From Heliocidaris erythrogramma (lineage: Eukaryota > Echinodermata > Echinoidea > Camarodonta > Echinometridae), in the NCBI GenBank assembly GCA_025617745.1, contig CM046859.1, positions 62,001 through 126,000 on the forward strand: a stretch of 64,000 nucleotides of DNA, in the 5' to 3' direction. Below the pieces are notes generated by a model. The model was given only the letters and a program-made list of their open reading frames with translations. It did not search any database and had not been told where the DNA came from. This document shows positions 58,171-64,000 of this stretch, piece after piece (position 1 is the stretch's first letter; every line of letters begins with the position of its first letter). The translations under genes and the position numbers were made by a program.

Positions 58171-58918
58171 GTAGTCGCATGACGTGATGTGAAATGGCGG
58201 GGAATCTGGAGTCAGTCTTTCTGTGGGCAGTTCCGCCATTTCCTGAGATTCTACTTTGTGTTCGAAGGCTCTGCAAACAGTACATCTCTGTTTCACGGTC
58301 TTTGCAATGTTGTGCCCTCTCAGTATCCAATACTTCCTTCTTGTTTTAGCAGTAGTTGCTGCCACTCCATTATGGCCGCTTTCATGGACGTATCGGGTGA
58401 TTAGTGTCGATATCCAATGTCCATATGGAAGCAGAGCTGGGTGTTTCATGTCGAAGTTCATCTTTGCTCGGTCTACTCTGCCTCCCACTCTGAAAATTCC
58501 TTTATCGTCTTTATATGGACTAAGGGACTTTAGTTCTCCTTGTCAATTCTGGCACTCAGTGACGATTGAGCTCCTTTGATGAGATATCTCTCTCCCAGAT
58601 GAAGTTCATTGGGTGTTAGAGCTCCATTACCATCATTTCCATCTGTCTCCTTTCTGCACTTAGACTTCAACTTCCTCACAAACTTCAGAACATATGATGT
58701 TACCCGAACCAGTTTTCTCCAGCTTGAGAACTTGGTGCAGTCAATAACATCCTCTTCCATCTTGGTTGTGGCTATCAGAATCGATTGCTCCTTCCGTTTC
58801 TCCTTTTCCCCTTCTGACATCTTGTCCTCCACCTTAGTATCTTCTGGCCAATCTGACTTTGGCTTTCGTAAGAAGTCTGGTCCATAACACCATCTGTCCT
58901 TCAATTGGTTTACCTTCA
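58170..58918 (-). pseudogene. Inverted pol piece next to gag copy 2
   Basis: Minus-strand pol from KVNQLKDRWCYGPDF to HITSCDY, with one base missing near 58540 (in IDKGELK). Its upstream edge joins gag copy 2 at 58915-58920 through a shared TTCA. Confidence 0.85.
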
Positions 58919-60262
58919 ATTCACTAGAGCATCTACAACATTGCAAAAGGTTCTTAGCTCAGACAGACGATTGGAAGAGGTAAACGAAGCCTTCAACGGT
59001 TTGAAGATTGCTTTCGAAGACTTTGAAAGCAAGCATGAAGAATTCTGTGAAGGAGTAGATGATGCTGTATTTGCTACAGAGAGTGCCTGGTTCGACGAAT
59101 GTCATGCAAAGTTCCTCGATTTTCAGATGATGGTAAAGGACCACGAATCCCAACCGACAAGTCGGGAGACGGAACAGGATGATACGGTAACCGAGCAACC
59201 GAGCCCAGCGGAAGCAACATCCTGCCAAGTAAATATCGAGAGACTGAAGCTTCCCAAATTCAACGGAGATGTCCGTGAGTTTCCTACTTTCAAATCAGAT
59301 TTCAGGCACCTCATCGAAAGGAAATACTCAAAGAGGGATGCCCTTACGTTCCTTCGCACATCTTTACAAGGAAAGCCCTTGGAATTGCTTCGAGGAATTG
59401 GTGATAACTACGACTCGGCATGGGACTATCTGGATGCAATTTACGGAGACCCGCGTCTGGTGGCTGATGCCATTGCACACGACTTGGGCAAGTTTCCCAC
59501 GCTGAGAGAAGGTGACGACACAACATTTTGCGAATTCGTTCACTTAGTTATGAGGAGCTTCAATACGCTGAAGCAAGTGGGGAGATCCTCCGATATGGAC
59601 AACAGTCATATGCTCGCTTTGATTGAGAGGAAGCTTTGCTCAGATGATCGGAAGGTGTGGTATCGATTTCTACAAAGTGAAAAGTCGCACGCTTCGTTCG
59701 AAATGATGCTCAGTTGGATGAGTGCCGAGCTGAAGACTAGGATTAGAGCGGGGGCACCTGTTCGAGATGGACGCTCTCCAAAGGATAAACGGTCATCAGC
59801 TATTCTAAGCCATGTTGCAGAGAACATCACACTGAAGAAGTTGGACTACAAATGTTGGATCTGCAAAACATCGGACCACTGGGTGGATAAGTGTAAGGAT
59901 CTTATATCTAAGACACAGGAAGAGCGTTACAAGATAATGAAGGACAATAAGGCATGTTTTAGCTGCCTCAAGAGGGCTGGAAAAGATCATAACCAGAGGA
60001 CATGCAAAAGAAGGAAGAGGTGTAATGAGAAAATTAATGCTAGTGAACAGTGTTCCTCGTTTCATCATCCGTTGCTCCATAGACCGATCCCGAGCGTAAG
60101 TGGGAACATCGCCAGTGTGACAGGAACGGCTAACCTTCTACCTGTACTGAGAGTTAAGATGATGGGTCTGAAGTCGGGATACCGCGAAGGAAATTGTCTT
60201 CTAGATTCAGGAGCACAGATGAGTCTCATACGGAATGCTGTAGCGGAAAGTTTAGGTTTGAA
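58917..60262 (+). CDS. BEL/Pao gag-protease, copy 2, open frame without start
   Basis: It matches copy 1 from FTRASTTLQKV onward and lacks the extra C, so gag, the two cysteine knuckles (CWICKTSDHWVDKC, CFSCLKRAGKDHNQRTC) and the protease core (DSGAQMSLI) lie in one open frame. The N-terminal ~16 residues and the true start codon are replaced by an inverted pol piece. At 60262 the frame runs into LTR sequence just after AESLGLK. Structural protein fragment of an LTR retrotransposon. Confidence 0.85.
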
Positions 60263-60692
60263 AAGTAAAGCTTTACGGCTTTCTATATCAAATTCGTGGG
60301 ATTAGGAGTTCTTGAGTTGGTAGTTCCCTTTGTCATCTATTCAACCATTCGAATTTCTGTGGCAGGATTAGTTTGTGACTTGAATGGTCTCTTGAACATG
60401 GTGAGTTATGAACGTCAATTGTCCTGTTCAGCAAACAGCGGTTAGAATTTTACGTGACATCGATGGTCGTGTCCTGTGGCTAACTGACCATCATGGCGAA
60501 AAAACGGACAAGCTTGTACATTTAAATTTCACTGCGCATGTCCGAAAACGGTGTCGCGAAAAAGAGAAAAAGAATCGTAAAGGAAATTTTATCACATTAA
60601 TTAAATTTAACCTAACTTTCGCTCCGCAAACCATCCTCCCCACCCAATGAGGGATTTATTTCCTCATGGCAACTAACAAATAATCACGCGAT
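60261..60692 (+). repeat. LTR end, leader-like segment, module X copy 5, 3' segment
   Basis: AGTAAAGCTTTACGG to TTCGAATTTCT (60263-60356) is the LTR end. Then come the GTGGCAGGATTAG segment, module X (60442-60583) and the inverse of the 3' segment down to the pol stop. The block is the inverse of 56952-57370. Confidence 0.8.
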
Positions 60693-62128
60693 TCAATCTA
60701 AGTAACCCTCCACTGGATAAATAACAGCTATCTTCGTGATTGGACGCTTGATTTCCGATGTGGGAGTTTTCAATTTGACGTTACGGACTTTACTATCAGG
60801 TCCCGGATATACTTCTATAACGCAAGCTATCGTCCACTTCCCTCGTACCGAATTTGCATCAGCCATCATCACGACATCATCTACTCGTACATTTCGGCGA
60901 TCGACGTTCCATTTCCGGCGAGGTGCCAAGAGCGGAAGAACGTCCCTAGTCCAAGACTTCCAGAACCCGTCAACGATCCGCTGGACGAGTTCAACACGAT
61001 GACGGGGATTCCTGGTTTCCCGAAAAGGACCTTGCGGTACATCGCTGGATGCGCGCCCCAATAACATGTCGTTGGGACACAGGTAACTTCCATCGTCTGG
61101 ATCTGTTGGGATTCTTCCAATTGGTCGTTGATTGACAAGATTAGCCACATCGAGAAGATATGTGTATAGTTCAAACGGGGTCAGAGTTTGCTCTCCAATG
61201 GCCTTCTTGAGAGCATACTTGCAGCTTTTCACTAAGGCCTCTGCACAACCGTTTTGATGTGGAGCTGCTGGGGTGGTGAATTTCCATTCCGTGTTTCTCT
61301 CTGCACAGAAATTTTTGAGTTCATCTTTAGACCAGCCTTTTATCATGTCTCTCAGCTCGCGTTCTGCTCCCACAAACTGCGTTCCGTTATCACTTAGAAT
61401 CTTTGCCGGCTGGCCTCTTATGGCGAAGAATCTCCTTAGCACTTGCATGAATTCCATTGTGGAGCAGTTTACTGCAAGTTCCAAATGGACTGCTCGGGTG
61501 TTCAGACAGGTGAATATTACTCCGTAATGCTTATCCACCTTATTCCGCCCAACTTTCACTTGGATTGGCCCAAAGTAGTCGCATGACGTGATGTGAAATG
61601 GCGGGGAATCTGGAGTCAGTCTTTCTGTGGGCAGTTCCGCCATTTCCTGAGATTCTACTTTGTGTTCGAAGGCTCTGCAAACAGTACATCTCTGTTTCAC
61701 GGTCTTTGCAATGTTGTGCCCTCTCAGTATCCAATACTTCCTTCTTGTTTTAGCAGTAGTTGCTGCCACTCCATTATGGCCGCTTTCATGGACGTATCGG
61801 GTGATTAGTGTCGATATCCAATGTCCATATGGAAGCAGAGCTGGGTGTTTCATGTCGAAGTTCATCTTTGCTCGGTCTACTCTGCCTCCCACTCTGAAAA
61901 TTCCTTTATCGTCTTTATATGGACTAAGGGACTTTAGTTCTCCCTTGTCAATTCTGGCACTCAGTGACGATTGAGCTCCTTTGATGAGATATCTCTCTCC
62001 CAGATGAAGTTCATTGGGTGTTAGAGCTCCATTACCATCATTTCCATCTGTCTCCTTTCTGCACGTAGACTTCAACTTCCTCACAAACTTCAGAACATAT
62101 GATGTTACCCGAACCAGTTTTCTCCAGC
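60693..62128 (-). CDS. BEL/Pao integrase, open frame on minus strand
   Basis: From about 62084 to the stop at 60693, 463 codons are open, nearly identical to 55560-56951: HHCC zinc-binding domain, catalytic core with CDYFGPI, LSDNGTQFVGA and NGCAEALVK, and the C-terminal region. No internal stop. The upstream edge at about 62128 joins the inverted RNase H fragment, so it lacks the rest of pol. The likely enzyme role is retrotransposon DNA strand transfer. Confidence 0.85.
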
Positions 62129-62320
62129 TTGAGAAAGATGTTTAACGCCACCAAACGTCATTGGGAAGCCGATCCTGTGCATATTCTGTGATGCGTCAAT
62201 GGATGCATTTGGGACATGTGCATATCTCCGATGGGAAACGAATGAAGGAAACTTTGATGTACGGTTTGTAGCAGCAAAGAGTAGAGTTGCACCTCTGAAA
62301 CAGTTGACAGTCCCACGGCT
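62128..62320 (+). pseudogene. RNase H fragment, copy 3 of the sandwich
   Basis: Same fragment and same edges as 57842-58030. Confidence 0.85.
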
Positions 62321-62460
62321 TTACGATTCTTTTTCTCTTTTTCGCGACACCGTTTTTGGACATGCGCAGTGAAATTTAAATGTGCAAGCTTGTCCGTTTT
62401 TTTCGCCATGATGGTCAGTTAGCCACAGGACACGACCATCGATGTCACGTAAAATTCTAA
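62320..62460 (-). repeat. Module X, copy 6
   Basis: Same module and orientation as copy 4. Confidence 0.8.
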
Positions 62461-64000
62461 GTAGTCGCATGACGTGATGTGAAATGGCGGGGAATCTGGA
62501 GTCAGTCTTTCTGTGGGCAGTTCCGCCATTTCCTGAGATTCTACTTTGTGTTCGAAGGCTCTGCAAACAGTACATCTCTGTTTCACGGTCTTTGCAATGT
62601 TGTGCCCTCTCAGTATCCAATACTTCCTTCTTGTTTTAGCAGTAGTTGCTGCCACTCCATTATGGCCGCTTTCATGGACGTATCGGGTGATTAGTGTCGA
62701 TATCCAATGTCCATATGGAAGCAGAGCTGGGTGTTTCATGTCGAAGTTCATCTTTGCTCGGTCTACTCTGCCTCCCACTCTGAAAATTCCTTTATCGTCT
62801 TTATATGGACTAAGGGACTTTAGTTCTCCCTTGTCAATTCTGGCACTCAGTGACGATTGAGCTCCTTTGATGAGATATCTCTCTCCCAGATGAAGTTCAT
62901 TGGGTGTTAGAGCTCCATTACCATCATTTCCATCTGTCTCCTTTCTGCACTTAGACTTCAACTTCCTCACAAACTTCAGAACATATGATGTTACCCGAAC
63001 CAGTTTTCTCCAGCTTGAGAACTTGGTGCAGTCAATAACATCCTCTTCCATCTTGGTTGTGGCTATCAGAATCGATTGCTCCTTCCGTTTCTCCTTTTCC
63101 CTTCTGACATCTTGTCCTCCACCTTAGTATCTTCTGGCCAATCTGACTTTGGCTTTCGTAAGAAGTCTGGTCCATAACACCATCTGTCCTTCAATTGGTT
63201 TACCTTCAATCCTCTAGTCAGATCATCTGCAACATTAACGTCGCCAGGGATATGACGCCATTCACTGGGATCAGTCAGAGTTTGAATCTCCCCAACTCGG
63301 GTAGATACGAACACCTTGAAACTCCTGGCTCTGCTCTTAATCCATGATAATGCTATCATGCTATCTGTCATCAAGATCACTTCGCTCCATTCAATGGTCA
63401 TCTCATCCTTCAGTGTCTGATACAAGCGACTTGCTAGTACCGCTGCTTGAAGCTCAAGCCGTGGGACTGTCAACTGTTTCAGAGGTGCAACTCTACTCTT
63501 TGCTGCTACAAACCGTACATCAAAGTTTCCTTCATTCGTTTCCCATCGGAGATATGCACATGTCCCAAATGCATCCATTGACGCATCACAGAATATGCAC
63601 AGGATCGGCTTCCCAATGACGTTTGGTGGCGTTAAACATCTTTCAAATTTGATCTCCTTCAGTTCTTCCATCTCTCTGAACAACCTTTTCCATTCGGCTT
63701 TACTTTGTTCAGACAGCTCGGAGTCCCAGTCAAGGCCTTCTTCCCATAACCGCTGCAAACCAATCTTAGCTCGTATAACTATTGCTGCTGCAAACCCAAT
63801 CGGATCAAAAATACGAGCGACCTGGGACAAGATCCTTCTCTTCGTCATCTTTCCATTCATCTGAGAATCCTGCAGACTCTTGTCCAACTTGACTTTATAT
63901 GAGAAGTCATCTGGTCCATCTTCCCAGACCATTCCGAGAACCTTATCATCGCTAATCGTCTCTAGTAGCTTGGAGCCACCTTTGCCGGTTTCCGAGTCCA
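62458..64000 (-). pseudogene. BEL/Pao RT end-RNase H-integrase start, minus strand
   Basis: This is the only copy holding the RT-RNase H link: WEDGPDDFSYKVKLD, KRRILSQVARIFDPIGF, then RNase H (CDASMDAFG, DSMIALSW, GDVNVADDLTRG). It continues to the HHCC domain and HITSCDY. One C is missing near 63100 (CCTTTTCCCTTC, where others have four C), so the frame breaks between 63066 and 63051. It runs off the window at 64000. Confidence 0.9.

Overview
The window is AT-rich, intron-bearing eukaryotic DNA from an animal, probably a marine invertebrate. The basis is CR1/L2-type and other LINEs, BEL/Pao retrotransposon pieces, hAT- and TTAA-type MITEs, TTAGGG-type telomere-like repeats and spliced genes with GT-AG introns. 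An echinoderm is my best guess, but this is inference. No rRNA, canonical tRNA gene, CRISPR array or prokaryotic operon is visible. Nearly all recognisable content is mobile DNA; I found no clear conserved host gene. Layout: (1) 1-10826 holds repeats and dead retroelements: a foldback with a tRNA-like sequence, a CR1-like LINE fragment (minus), a tandem ~330-bp repeat split by an L2/Rex1-like LINE (minus), a TA-flanked MITE with subterminal repeats, and a short dispersed repeat whose tail has expanded into an array. (2) 10827-35608 is the main discovery: a ~24.8-kb segment bounded by ~0.8-kb terminal inverted repeats built of GTCGAC-rich tandem units, ending in TACGGAAGCG on both sides. Just inside the left end a two-exon gene on the plus strand encodes an IS3-like/retroviral-type DDE integrase. 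Just inside the right end a seven-exon gene on the minus strand, assembled here by matching splice sites and intron phases, encodes a predicted ~418-aa protein with two probable ubiquitin-like (beta-grasp) modules and a C-terminal C3HC4 RING finger. The genes converge, one starting at each end, as expected if both belong to one large transposon that carries its own predicted ubiquitin E3 ligase. Its introns and spacer are full of younger MITEs. (3) 35609-40770 is a degraded LINE with ORF1 (coiled coil) and ORF2 (endonuclease-RT-zinc knuckle), whose 5' end abuts the right terminal repeat. (4) 40771-49000 is gene-poor with several MITEs, one carrying a CCCTAA array and flanked by a perfect 8-bp duplication. 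(5) 49002-64000 is a mosaic of direct and inverted pieces of one BEL/Pao LTR retrotransposon. One complex rearranged junction occurs three times, so it was made once and then copied, or it is an assembly artefact. Working together: in region 2 the integrase would cut and join the terminal repeats while the RING protein could act on host factors or on the integrase; this role is inference.
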